Source of the DNA: JACJXF01 sp038316435
GTDB lineage: Bacteria > Bacteroidota > Bacteroidia > Bacteroidales > GCA-2748055
Direction of reading: 5' to 3'
NCBI GenBank assembly: GCA_038316435.1
Contig: JBBQAQ010000001.1
Location: forward strand, 62,001-126,000
Length of the DNA stretch: 64,000 nt
The position numbers were made by a program, and so were the translations under genes. A model generated the notes under the pieces. That model ran no database searches. It was given only the letters and a program-made list of their open reading frames with translations, and was not told the DNA's origin. Of this stretch, positions 44,600-51,923 are shown in pieces. The stretch's first letter is position 1. The number at the start of each line of letters is the position of its first letter.

Positions 44600-44957
44600 T
44601 CGATATTCTTTTTTGGAAAATTCTGTCTATCAATCCTTTTTATAAGCGCTTGTTAACTACCTAAAAATGTTAATATTAAGATATTACACGCTGTATTATT
44701 GTAATATTGTTCATTTACCAAAGGATTTGAATATCGGTTAAATTTCTATTATTTCTATTTATTTATCTGTTTTGCACTTTAAATAAGGCGAATTCTCTCG
44801 TAAATCCTTATAAATATTGCAATTTTCGAATTTCAATGTCATAATTATTGAGTTGAAATAGTAATCAATTGGTACAACTCATTAAAAATCTCTAATTAAA
44901 ATTAGTTTTGATATCTTTAGCGCAACAATATCATTTATAAGCTAAAATTTACACTCC
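44600..44957. other. Non-coding gap between typA and the FAD/Fe-S gene
   Basis: These 358 bp are very AT-rich and have no frame with protein character. The only recognisable element is TATCTTTA at 44912-44919, one base off the -7 consensus, which may belong to the next gene. No hairpin terminator with T-tract was seen after typA. Confidence 0.5.
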
Positions 44958-47915
44958 ATGCATTCTACTGATATTCAAGAGCTTAAAAAAAATGCATTAG
45001 TCTCCTTAAAATCCGAAATTGAAGGTGAACTATTTACAGATTCGTCAAGTCTTCATATTTATTCCACCGATGCATCAACATACCGTGAGAAGCCCTTAGC
45101 AGTAGTGCTTCCTCGATCAGAAAATGATATTCGGAAACTGATTTTATTTGCTAATCAGAACAATATCACTCTTATACCCAGGGGCGCTGGAACTTCATTA
45201 GCTGGACAGGTTGTTGGAAACGGAATAGTTGTAGATATTTCCCGCTATCTGAATCATATTCTTGAGGTTAATACGGAAGAAAAATGGGTCAGAGTAGAAC
45301 CTGGAATTGTACTTGATGAATTGAATATAGCATTAAAACCTTATGGATTGTTTTTTGCTCCGGAAACATCCACTTCAAACCGTTGCGTGATTGGGGGAAT
45401 GTTAGGAAATAATAGCAGTGGTTTACATTCATTGATATACGGCACAACCAGGGAGCATACATTTGAAATCACCGGTTATCTAAGCGATGGAAGTAGAGTG
45501 GTTTTTGGAGATATTGATTCAGATGGATTTGATGCTAAATGCAAGCTTCCCAGTTTGGAAGGCAAAATATACAACCATATCAGACACCTTCTTTCAGATC
45601 CTAAAAAACTTGAGCTAATTGATAAGGAATTTCCAGATAAGTCAATTGTACGAAGAAATACTGGATTTGCACTTGATGAATTATCAGATTGTCAAGTATT
45701 TAGAAATAGCAGTGACAAGAAATTCAACTTTTGTAAATTGCTAACGGGTTCCGAAGGAACACTTTTTTTTACTTCAGAAGCAAAACTTAAGCTTACTCCA
45801 GTACCTCCAGCACAGAAAGCATTGGTGTGCGTTCATTTTAACACGGTTATGGAGGCAATAAGGGGAAATCTGATTGCTTTGAAATATTCACCCGGTGCCG
45901 TAGAACTTATGGATGACAAAATACTTCTGCTAACCAGGGAAAATATTGAACAACGCAAAAACCGGTTTTTCGTTCAAGGAGATCCGGGAGCCATTCTTAT
46001 GATTGAATTTGCAAGAGAAAGCATGGATGAGATCAAATCTATTGCAGTTGATATGGAAGTGGAAATGCGCGCAGCTGGGCTTGGGTTCCATTTTCCTTTT
46101 GTTACCGGCAATGACATAAAGAAAGTATGGGATCTAAGGAAAGCTGGACTGGGCGTACTTTCAAATATGCCAGGCGATGCAAAACCCGTTTCGGTAATCG
46201 AAGATACTTCTGTTAATCCGCAAGTTCTGGAAGCATATATCAGGGATTTTGATGAAATACTTAAATCCCATAAACTCGAATGTGTTTACCATGCTCATAT
46301 TTCGGTTGGAGAATTGCACTTACGACCTATTTTGAACTTAAAAGACATTGAAGATGTCAAAATCTTCAGGATTTTAGCAGAAAAATCGGCCCGACTTGTT
46401 AAAAAGTATAGAGGTTCCTTAAGCGGGGAACATGGGGATGGCCGGCTACGTGGAGAGTTTATACCAATTATGGTAGGAACAGAGATTTATTCATGGTTCA
46501 AAGAGCTTAAAAAGACTTGGGATCCAAACTCTGTTTTCAACGCGTCAAAAATCGTTGATACCCCTGCAATGAATACAAATCTCCGTTATACGCTAGGCGC
46601 AAAGGAAATCAAAGTTGAAACCATTTTCGACTTCAGTAAAGACGGAGGGTTCATGCGTTCAGTTGAGAAATGTAATGGCTCAGCTGATTGTCGAAAAACA
46701 GAGGTTATTGGTGGTACAATGTGTCCTAGTTTTATGGCTACGAGGGATGAAAAATCAACAACCCGCGCAAGAGCTAATATCCTTCGGGAGATGATAACAA
46801 ACTCAAAAAAGAATAACCCTTTCAACCATCATGAGATTTATGAAGTTCTGGACCAATGTCTTTCATGTAAAGCCTGTAAAGCAGAATGCCCGTCAAATGT
46901 AGACATGGCGAAATTCAAAGCAGAGTTTTTGCAACACTATTATGATTCAAACGGTATTCCTCTGAGAACCAGAATGATTGCCTATATTTCAAGTATTAAT
47001 AGGATAGGAATGATTGCTCCTTCGGTGTTCAATTTCTTTGCTGGAAACAGACTCTCATCGAGTGTAATAAAAAGAATATTGAGTTTCGCACCCGAAAGGA
47101 GCATTCCAAAGCTATCAGAACAAACAATGCTATCGTGGGTTGCAAAGAATCTAGAAAATTTGAATAAGACTGTGCCCGATGGTTCCTCAGAGCTTTTTTT
47201 GTTCATTGATGAATTTACCAATTATAATGACGTGGCTATTGGTATTAAGACTATTAAACTGCTTAACCGATTGAATTATAGAGTAAAAGTTCTTTCCTTT
47301 ACAGACAGTGGGAGGACATTTATTTCAAAGGGATTACTTCGTACCGCTAGCAAAATTGCCGCTAAAAATGTGCTTCTGTATAAAAGTATAATATCATCTG
47401 AAACGCCATTGGTTGGAATTGAACCATCTGCAATACTAAGTTTCCGCGATGAATATCCAGATTTGCTAAGAGGGAAAATGCAGGAGGAAGCTAATGAGTT
47501 GGCAAAAAATGTGTTTCTTATTGATGAATTCTTATATAAGGAGATGCAAAACGGTAAAATCAGCGCATCAATGTTTACAAAGGAAAAACGTATTATCAGA
47601 CTTCACGGCCATTGTCAGCAAAAATCTATTGCTTCAACCACTCCAAGTATAGGGATGCTCAAATTTCCGGTTAACTATGAAGTTGAAGAACTCAAATCAG
47701 GATGTTGCGGAATGGCAGGATCATTTGGTTATGAAAAGGAACATTATGATTTATCCATTAAGGTAGGAGAGCTAGTTCTTTTTCCATCTATCAGAAAGGC
47801 GAGTAAAGAAACAATATTTGCAGCATCAGGAACAAGTTGCAGACATCAGATTAAGGATGGAACAGGTGCCAATGCCTTTCATCCGGTCGAGATACTGTTC
47901 GACGCTCTAGTTTAA
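44958..47915 (+). CDS. FAD-linked oxidoreductase fused to Fe-S (GlpC-like) domain
   Basis: This 985-residue fusion has an FAD-binding PCMH domain (about 20-260; 'LIPRGAGTSLAGQVVGNGIV'), an FAD-oxidase C domain (about 265-540; 'HISVGELHLRP', 'SGEHGDGRLRGEF'), 4Fe-4S ligands at 'CLSCKACKAECP' (about 635) and a CCG-type cysteine-rich domain at the C-terminus ('HGHCQQKS', 'SGCCGMAGSFGYEKE'). It resembles YdiJ and D-2-hydroxyacid (D-lactate or D-2-hydroxyglutarate) dehydrogenases that pass electrons to quinone or other carriers. The exact 2-hydroxyacid cannot be named. Monocistronic. Confidence 0.9.
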   Translation: MHSTDIQELKKNALVSLKSEIEGELFTDSSSLHIYSTDASTYREKPLAVVLPRSENDIRKLILFANQNNITLIPRGAGTSLAGQVVGNGIVVDISRYLNHILEVNTEEKWVRVEPGIVLDELNIALKPYGLFFAPETSTSNRCVIGGMLGNNSSGLHSLIYGTTREHTFEITGYLSDGSRVVFGDIDSDGFDAKCKLPSLEGKIYNHIRHLLSDPKKLELIDKEFPDKSIVRRNTGFALDELSDCQVFRNSSDKKFNFCKLLTGSEGTLFFTSEAKLKLTPVPPAQKALVCVHFNTVMEAIRGNLIALKYSPGAVELMDDKILLLTRENIEQRKNRFFVQGDPGAILMIEFARESMDEIKSIAVDMEVEMRAAGLGFHFPFVTGNDIKKVWDLRKAGLGVLSNMPGDAKPVSVIEDTSVNPQVLEAYIRDFDEILKSHKLECVYHAHISVGELHLRPILNLKDIEDVKIFRILAEKSARLVKKYRGSLSGEHGDGRLRGEFIPIMVGTEIYSWFKELKKTWDPNSVFNASKIVDTPAMNTNLRYTLGAKEIKVETIFDFSKDGGFMRSVEKCNGSADCRKTEVIGGTMCPSFMATRDEKSTTRARANILREMITNSKKNNPFNHHEIYEVLDQCLSCKACKAECPSNVDMAKFKAEFLQHYYDSNGIPLRTRMIAYISSINRIGMIAPSVFNFFAGNRLSSSVIKRILSFAPERSIPKLSEQTMLSWVAKNLENLNKTVPDGSSELFLFIDEFTNYNDVAIGIKTIKLLNRLNYRVKVLSFTDSGRTFISKGLLRTASKIAAKNVLLYKSIISSETPLVGIEPSAILSFRDEYPDLLRGKMQEEANELAKNVFLIDEFLYKEMQNGKISASMFTKEKRIIRLHGHCQQKSIASTTPSIGMLKFPVNYEVEELKSGCCGMAGSFGYEKEHYDLSIKVGELVLFPSIRKASKETIFAASGTSCRHQIKDGTGANAFHPVEILFDALV

Positions 47916-48638
47916 TTAAATAATTCCCTCGGAATAGTTCAATATTCTGGCTTAACAATAAGATAATGCTCAATTATCCTATTCTCAGACGCTTAATTAA
48001 GCGATAAAACAGCTTTCATTTCAGCGTAAACACTTAATTATTAAGACTTTTAGTGTTAACAGTGCGATTTCCTGCAAACAGTCATTTATAACAAATTCAC
48101 TGTTTTCTATGTAACCAAACATTAAAGATATTAATGTCATACAATTCCTAGGAAGAGTAGAGGTATGTTATGGTGATTAATGAGTGAGAAAGCTGTTTGA
48201 TTTTGTCACACCTACAATTTACATTAACCACTTATTTACAAATGTACACTCTAATATCACCCAACCAATAGACACATATGTAAATGATTACTCGAAATTA
48301 ACAACTGTAACCGCGTATTTGAAACAGAAGAGTCACATTTGTGTAAGTCGAGGTATGGTTATTCTTTAAAGAAAGTGTTATTTGTAAACAGTTAGATTAT
48401 TCATTTATTTGTACATTTTATAAAGCTAATATTCAGTATTTTACAAATCATATATAAAGTAAAAATACCGTTAAAAAGCAAATTATAGGCGAAAATGAGA
48501 TAAAAACACGTGTTTTATTAATTTATACTACTATTAACCAGTTATTTACATTATTTATTTGAACTATATATATTAAAGTGGAATGGTTTTATACCATAAC
48601 TACGTCTGTTCCACGCTTAAATTAGCAGTGAATATGCG

Positions 48639-48773
48639 ATGAACAGTAAATACTATCTGAATCGCCTGGAAGAATATCAAGAACTTATGAATTCAGGCAA
48701 TTTAAGGCTTATAAATGCTCTAATTAATAGTTCAACTAGTCTATTACCAATTGGTAGTATCAATGAAGTATGA
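48639..48773 (+). CDS. Possible small protein, 44 residues
   Basis: An ATG-initiated frame encodes 44 residues, charged in the first half (NSKYYLNRLEEYQELMNSG) and more hydrophobic in the second. Its stop overlaps the start of the next small frame by 11 bp. It is not recognised. It may be a gene remnant or chance; the overlap and the acidic helix-like N-terminus are the only positive signs. Confidence 0.25.
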   Translation: MNSKYYLNRLEEYQELMNSGNLRLINALINSSTSLLPIGSINEV

Positions 48774-48852
48774 GTATTTAGAAACGCTTCATAGTATCCG
48801 CGAGGTAATGCAGGAAAAACTCCAGGATCATGTATATGATTTTCTAGATTAA
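48763..48852 (+). CDS. Possible small protein, 29 residues
   Basis: ATG at 48763 lies inside the end of the preceding frame. The peptide starts MKYEYLETLHSIREVMQ and looks like an amphipathic helix. Nothing else supports it; treat as a candidate only. Confidence 0.22.
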   Translation: MKYEYLETLHSIREVMQEKLQDHVYDFLD

Positions 48853-48901
48853 TAAAAAGTACTTAGTACTTATCAAATGGATTTCGCGCTCAATCGGGTA
48901 A

Positions 48902-48985
48902 GTTACATTTGTAACACGCTATTAAGCCACATGTGTAAACATATAAGTTACACATGTGAATTATATTAATTGTACATTTGTAACA
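48902..48985. promoter_or_regulatory. Operator-like repeat cluster before the XRE gene
   Basis: Four related sites precede the XRE start: GTTACATTTGTAAC (48902-48915), CACATGTGTAAAC (from 48928), GTTACACATGTG (48947-48958) and GTACATTTGTAACA (48972-48985). Each contains a palindromic ACAT/ATGT core. The last one contains TACATTTG (48973-48980), a perfect -7 box 20 bp before the ATG, so binding there would block transcription. Autoregulation by the HTH protein is a plausible reading. Confidence 0.5.
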
Positions 48986-48999
48986 TTAGACTTTACAAA

Positions 49000-49464
49000 A
49001 TGGAAAGCAGATTAGTTCAATTACTACAGGCCGAGGGTATAAACCCAACTCGTTTTGCTGAGCGTATCGGAGTTCAGCGCTCGAGTATTTCTCATATTCT
49101 CTCAGGAAGGAACAAGCCAAGCTATGATTTTATCATCAAAATTCTTGATAGTTTCCCTTCTTTAAATCCTGACTGGTTGCTGCGTGGCAAAGGGTTGATG
49201 TATAAAAATGATATTCATGTTCAGCCCAGTCTGTTTGATCCGGTTATTAATACTAAAAAAGAAACTGATATTCATGAAGCTGAGTCTGAAATATCCCAAA
49301 TAGACAAATCTAATGAGGTTAAATCGGCTGAAAACCCAATTATTTCCCCTGAGATACTTACTGAAATACACGGAGGTACGCCGAAAATTGCTGGAAAACG
49401 AATTGAAAAAGTTCTTATATTTTATACTGATAAAACCTTTTCTGATTACCACCCAAATACGTGA
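49000..49464 (+). CDS. XRE-family helix-turn-helix regulator
   Basis: The ATG at 49000 (MESRLVQLLQAEGINP) is preferred to an upstream TTG that lies in the promoter. The 154-residue product has an N-terminal HTH_3 domain (about 1-65; 'TRFAERIGVQRSSISHILSG', 'LNPDWLLRGKGLM'), a low-complexity acidic linker and a C-terminal tail 'EKVLIFYTDKTFSDYHPN' of unknown function. Similar regulators are widespread in Bacteroidota chromosomes. Palindromic sites upstream suggest autoregulation. It is followed by pyrD on the same strand after 61 bp that include a promoter. Confidence 0.85.
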   Translation: MESRLVQLLQAEGINPTRFAERIGVQRSSISHILSGRNKPSYDFIIKILDSFPSLNPDWLLRGKGLMYKNDIHVQPSLFDPVINTKKETDIHEAESEISQIDKSNEVKSAENPIISPEILTEIHGGTPKIAGKRIEKVLIFYTDKTFSDYHPNT

Positions 49465-49481
49465 ATACTATCGAATCAAAA

Positions 49482-49513
49482 TTTGAATCATAAGAGGTAA
49501 AATATTAACTTTG
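49482..49513 (+). promoter_or_regulatory. Promoter of pyrD
   Basis: TTTG (49482-49485), a 20-bp spacer and TAACTTTG (49506-49513) agree with the Bacteroidota consensus; the box ends 12 bp before the ATG, giving a very short 5' leader. Confidence 0.65.
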
Positions 49514-49525
49514 TAGGAAAATTTC

Positions 49526-50569
49526 ATGTACAAAGCATTTCTTCGTCCTCTTTTGTTCCTTATCTCTCCAGAGAAAATTCATGAACTTCTTGTAGGAACT
49601 GTTAAATTACTATACCGAATTCCTTTTGCAGCAAAGCTTTTGAGGAAGCTATTTTGTCAGGAGCATCCATCACTTGGAACAGAATTTATGGGTCTTCATT
49701 TTAAAAACCCCGTTGGACTAGCAGCAGGCTTTGATAAGAATGCAGGATTCTTTGAAGAATTTAGCTGTTTTGGTTTCGGTTTCATTGAGATTGGCACTAT
49801 TACTCCACTTCCCCAGCCAGGAAATACTAAACCAAGATCCTTTCGCCTTAAAAAGGACAAAGCCCTGATCAATAGAATGGGATTGAACAATGAAGGAGTT
49901 GATGCTGCAGTGCAAAGGCTTAAAAATCGTAAACCCGGATTAATAATTGGTGGAAACATTGGTAAAAATACGAATACACCAAACGAAAACGCTGTTGATG
50001 ACTTTGTTTACTGCTTTGAAAAACTATATGATCACGTTGATTATTTTGTAATTAATATTTCCTGTCCAAATACTGGCGAAATAGATAAGCTTCAGGATCA
50101 GGATGTCATGGAAGCCATTCTGACTGAAATAATTAAAAAACGAGCTTTAAAAATGGTTAAAAAGCCAGTTTTACTTAAAATATCTCCGGATTTAAATTTT
50201 ATTCAAATTGATCAAGCAATTTCAATCATTCAGAAATTAAAAATTGATGGAGTTGTTGCCACAAATACGACTGTTAAAAGAGACAATCTAAATAGTCCGG
50301 CAGATCTTATCCATTCAATTGGAAGTGGCGGTTTATCTGGTGCTCCATTGAAAAACCGCTCAAATGAAGTTATCCGTTATATTTATGAGAAAACAGATCA
50401 CTCACTTCCGATAATAGGAGTTGGAGGTATTATGTCTGCACAGGATGCAATGGAAAAAATGGAAGCAGGAGCAGTGCTTATACAGGTATACAGTGGCTTT
50501 ATTTATGAAGGACCCATGTTTGTTAAAAGGATTTTGGGCAGTTTAATACATTCCAGACATAGCATTTAA
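49526..50569 (+). CDS. pyrD: Dihydroorotate dehydrogenase (quinone), class 2
   Basis: PyrD oxidises dihydroorotate to orotate in pyrimidine synthesis, passing electrons to membrane quinone. The 347-residue product has the class 2 N-terminal membrane-associating extension (about 1-45) and the FMN barrel: 'FKNPVGLAAGFDKNAG', 'IGGNIGKN', the catalytic Ser in 'VINISCPNTG', 'LKISPDLN' and 'GGLSGAPLKNRS'. It is followed by tRNA-Lys. Confidence 0.95.
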   Translation: MYKAFLRPLLFLISPEKIHELLVGTVKLLYRIPFAAKLLRKLFCQEHPSLGTEFMGLHFKNPVGLAAGFDKNAGFFEEFSCFGFGFIEIGTITPLPQPGNTKPRSFRLKKDKALINRMGLNNEGVDAAVQRLKNRKPGLIIGGNIGKNTNTPNENAVDDFVYCFEKLYDHVDYFVINISCPNTGEIDKLQDQDVMEAILTEIIKKRALKMVKKPVLLKISPDLNFIQIDQAISIIQKLKIDGVVATNTTVKRDNLNSPADLIHSIGSGGLSGAPLKNRSNEVIRYIYEKTDHSLPIIGVGGIMSAQDAMEKMEAGAVLIQVYSGFIYEGPMFVKRILGSLIHSRHSI

Positions 50570-50653
50570 TTGTGATACAAATTATTAAAATATTGGTAAT
50601 TAAATAATTAATCAAAGACACCTTTTTTTTATTGTTTTTTTTAAGCAAACATA

Positions 50654-50683
50654 TTGCTTTTCTTATATTACTCTTTATCTTTG
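50654..50683 (+). promoter_or_regulatory. Promoter of tRNA-Lys
   Basis: TTG at 50654-50656, a 19-bp spacer and TATCTTTG at 50676-50683 match the Bacteroidota consensus. The mature tRNA begins 26 nt after the -7 box. Confidence 0.75.
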
Positions 50684-50708
50684 CAACCCGTTAAGAAAAA
50701 CAATCACC

Positions 50709-50781
50709 GATTCAGTAGCTCAGCTGGTAGAGCACATCCCTTTTAAGGATGGGGTCCTGGGTTCGAATCCCAGCTGGATCA
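50709..50781 (+). tRNA. tRNA-Lys (anticodon UUU)
   Basis: The 73-nt sequence folds completely: acceptor GATTCAG/CTGGATC (one T-G pair), D-arm GCTC/GAGC, anticodon stem CATCC/GGATG with loop CTTTTAA (anticodon TTT), variable loop GGGTC, T-arm CTGGG/CCCAG with loop TTCGAAT and discriminator A. CCA is not encoded (ACC follows). A good terminator follows at 50787. Its 3' end is repeated 136 bp downstream. Confidence 0.97.
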
Positions 50782-50786
50782 CCTTC

Positions 50787-50818
50787 AAAGCAGTAATCTC
50801 CGGATTTACTGCTTTTTT
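50787..50818 (+). terminator. Terminator of tRNA-Lys
   Basis: AAAGCAGTAA (50787-50796) pairs with TTACTGCTTT (50806-50815) around a 9-nt loop, and the T run extends to 50818. Confidence 0.85.
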
Positions 50819-50845
50819 ATTTTTACCAAGGAGGGATGAGAACCC

Positions 50846-50918
50846 GGGTTCGAACCGAGGAATGAAGTGACGAGTTCATGAGTCCGCTTCAGCGGACGAA
50901 TAATCCCAGCTGGATCAC
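50846..50918 (+). other. Degenerate tRNA-Lys 3' end split by a 49-bp hairpin insert
   Basis: GGGTTCGAA (50846-50854) copies 50759-50767 of the tRNA T-arm, and TCCCAGCTGGATCAC (50904-50918) copies the continuation 50768-50782. Between them lie 49 bp absent from the tRNA. The insert has two small hairpins: ATGAA/TTCAT (50862-50866, 50875-50879) and GTCCGC-TTCA-GCGGAC (50882-50897). The sequence CGAA stands at both ends of the insert. The rest of the tRNA is missing. This is what an attachment-site duplication by an element integrating into tRNA-Lys, later altered, could leave. The rest of the 380-bp gap 50782-51161 holds the two terminators and an inverted repeat at 51093. Confidence 0.75.
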
Positions 50919-50920
50919 AA

Positions 50921-50947
50921 CCGAACACTAACATGTTCGGTTTTTTT
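50921..50947 (+). terminator. Terminator after the tRNA-like remnant
   Basis: CCGAACA (50921-50927) pairs with TGTTCGG (50934-50940) around CTAACA, followed by seven T (50941-50947). It stands directly after the copied tRNA end, as a terminator would after a real tRNA. Confidence 0.85.
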
Positions 50948-51092
50948 GTTTCAAATCGTTTCATAATAACAGTTTCAGAAGATTATCCCTCTAAGTAGTA
51001 TGCAAATTCATGGTTCCGTAAAAATATACTCTGAAACGCTCAAATAGATAAGCCTTTTGGATTGTGTTCATATTGTTTTTTTTTGTTACAAA

Positions 51093-51130
51093 TGTGCTAC
51101 TTCAAATTAGGTTCAAAGAAAAGTAGCACA
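51093..51130. repeat. 10-bp inverted repeat upstream of the integrase remnant
   Basis: TGTGCTACTT (51093-51102) and AAGTAGCACA (51121-51130) are perfect inverted repeats separated by 18 bp, 31 bp before the integrase-like start. There is no T-tract. It could be a recombinase-binding or operator site of the lost element. Confidence 0.6.
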
Positions 51131-51161
51131 AACCTGAAAATTTAATATATTTTTTAGATCA

Positions 51162-51443
51162 ATGAAAAACGCCACATACACCCTTGTATTTAATAAAACA
51201 AATTCAAAAATGGGGATTGAAGATAAAGCTCTTTTGCAGATATGTGCTTGTCTCCAGCGAAAGAGAAAGTATTTTTCTACTGGCATCCACCTGACAGAAA
51301 AACAATGGAATAAATCCAAAGCAAAGGTTATAAACCATCCGAATGAAATAATCTATAATCGTTATTTAAAGGATGAAATTTCAAAGATGGAAGATTTTGA
51401 ATATGACACTCGGAAATATGAACAGGAATTCAGTATTCTCTGA
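51162..51443 (+). pseudogene. Truncated tyrosine recombinase (Arm-DNA-binding N-terminus only)
   Basis: The 93-residue frame begins 'MKNATYTLVFNKTNSKMGIE' and continues 'KRKYFSTGIHLTEKQWNKSK' and 'VINHPNEIIYNRYLKDEI', the typical N-terminal arm-binding domain of Bacteroidota phage/conjugative-transposon integrases, which are about 400 residues. The SAM-like core-binding and catalytic (R-H-R-Y) domains are missing: a stop occurs at residue 94, and no continuation is seen in the other frames downstream. It lies 380 bp from tRNA-Lys, the usual position of an integrase next to its attachment site. It may encode a short DNA-binding protein or be dead. Confidence 0.75.
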
Positions 51444-51516
51444 CGAAGATGAAAGAAAAGTCCTCGAGGAATCCATTCTAAGAACCTTTTCAATGATTTG
51501 CGATTCCCCAGACTAA
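51403..51516 (+). CDS. Possible small protein coupled to the next gene
   Basis: A 37-codon frame (ATG 51403, or an inner ATG at 51418) encodes an acidic N-terminal stretch 'FSDEDERKVLEESILRTF' and ends TAA-TG, the stop overlapping the ATG of the 88-residue gene at 51516 by one base. It overlaps the end of the integrase fragment. The stop-start coupling and the helical, charged sequence argue for translation, but no family is recognised. Confidence 0.4.
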   Translation: MTLGNMNRNSVFSDEDERKVLEESILRTFSMICDSPD

Positions 51517-51782
51517 TGACCTTTGAAGAAATGGAAGAATTGAAGTACAAGCCAACATGGCAGGAGATAAGGGAACAGAGCGGAAAGGATGCAGCGCATA
51601 AACTTGCTCACCTGGTTAATAATTGCTCCCATACCTCGGATGCGTTCATTGGAGAACTTAAAGTTGAACACCAGACATTACAGCAGTCAGTCACAAGATT
51701 GATGCTTGAATGGCTTGAATATGTCGGATCGGATGAATACTGGTATGATGCCAGGAATCATCGTAATCCTGTCTATCCATAA
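51516..51782 (+). CDS. Small accessory protein of unknown function, 88 residues
   Basis: The start at 51516 (MTFEEMEELKYKPTWQEI) is preferred over an upstream TTG at 51498 since it is coupled to the preceding stop. The protein has a helical body with 'VEHQTLQQSVTRLMLEWLEY' and ends 'YDARNHRNPVYP'. From memory it resembles small conserved proteins of Bacteroidota mobile DNA with an H-x-TLQQ motif, but I cannot name the family. It lies between an integrase fragment and a repeat element and is likely accessory DNA. Confidence 0.65.
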   Translation: MTFEEMEELKYKPTWQEIREQSGKDAAHKLAHLVNNCSHTSDAFIGELKVEHQTLQQSVTRLMLEWLEYVGSDEYWYDARNHRNPVYP

Positions 51783-51784
51783 AC

Positions 51785-51887
51785 GTCTGAACACGATTAT
51801 TAAGATTAAGGGATTAACAAGATTTGGAAATAACCGGAATTATTAAAAATCATGCCCATCCATAAATCCCTGAAATCATGTTCAGAC
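51785..51887. repeat. 103-bp element with terminal inverted repeats (MITE/REP-like)
   Basis: GTCTGAAC at 51785-51792 is mirrored by GTTCAGAC at 51880-51887, and the match extends to about 14 of 15 bases (GTCTGAACA-[C/T]-GATT). The AT-rich interior is partly self-complementary (AAGGGATTAACAAGATTT against repeated AAATCCCTGA). It encodes no protein. Palindromic repeats bounded by GTCTGAAC/GTTCAGAC are, as far as I remember, frequent in Bacteroidota intergenic DNA. Confidence 0.65.
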
Positions 51888-51923
51888 ATTAAGGGATCAA
51901 TATATTAAAAGCGATTGTTGACA

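Larger units (their letters stand above)
47916..48999. other. Palindrome-rich non-coding region upstream of XRE gene
   Basis: This 1.08-kb region has no clear large gene. It contains perfect palindromes CGCTTAATTAAGCG (47990-48003), CACATTTGTG (48335-48344), AAAACACGTGTTTT (48503-48516) and GTTACATTTGTAAC (48902-48915), two CACATGTG, and an 18-bp direct repeat (48223-48240 and 48533-48550, one mismatch, ATTAACCA[C/G]TTATTTACA). TTACAAATGTACA (48236-48248) is the same motif as at 48972-48984, inverted. The likeliest reading is a regulatory or relic region; two small frames are listed separately. Confidence 0.6.

Noticed and set aside
48184..48369. 61-codon open frame on the plus strand in the palindrome-rich region
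   Set aside because: Composition is like random AT-rich translation, no family resemblance, and it crosses the palindromic repeats.
50838..50918. A second functional tRNA gene after tRNA-Lys
   Set aside because: Only parts of the T-arm and acceptor 3' strand are present, interrupted by 49 bp; no D-arm or anticodon arm can be formed.
51162..51443. Intact integrase disrupted by a single frameshift
   Set aside because: Neither other frame downstream continues with core-binding or catalytic motifs, so it is a truncation rather than a simple frameshift.
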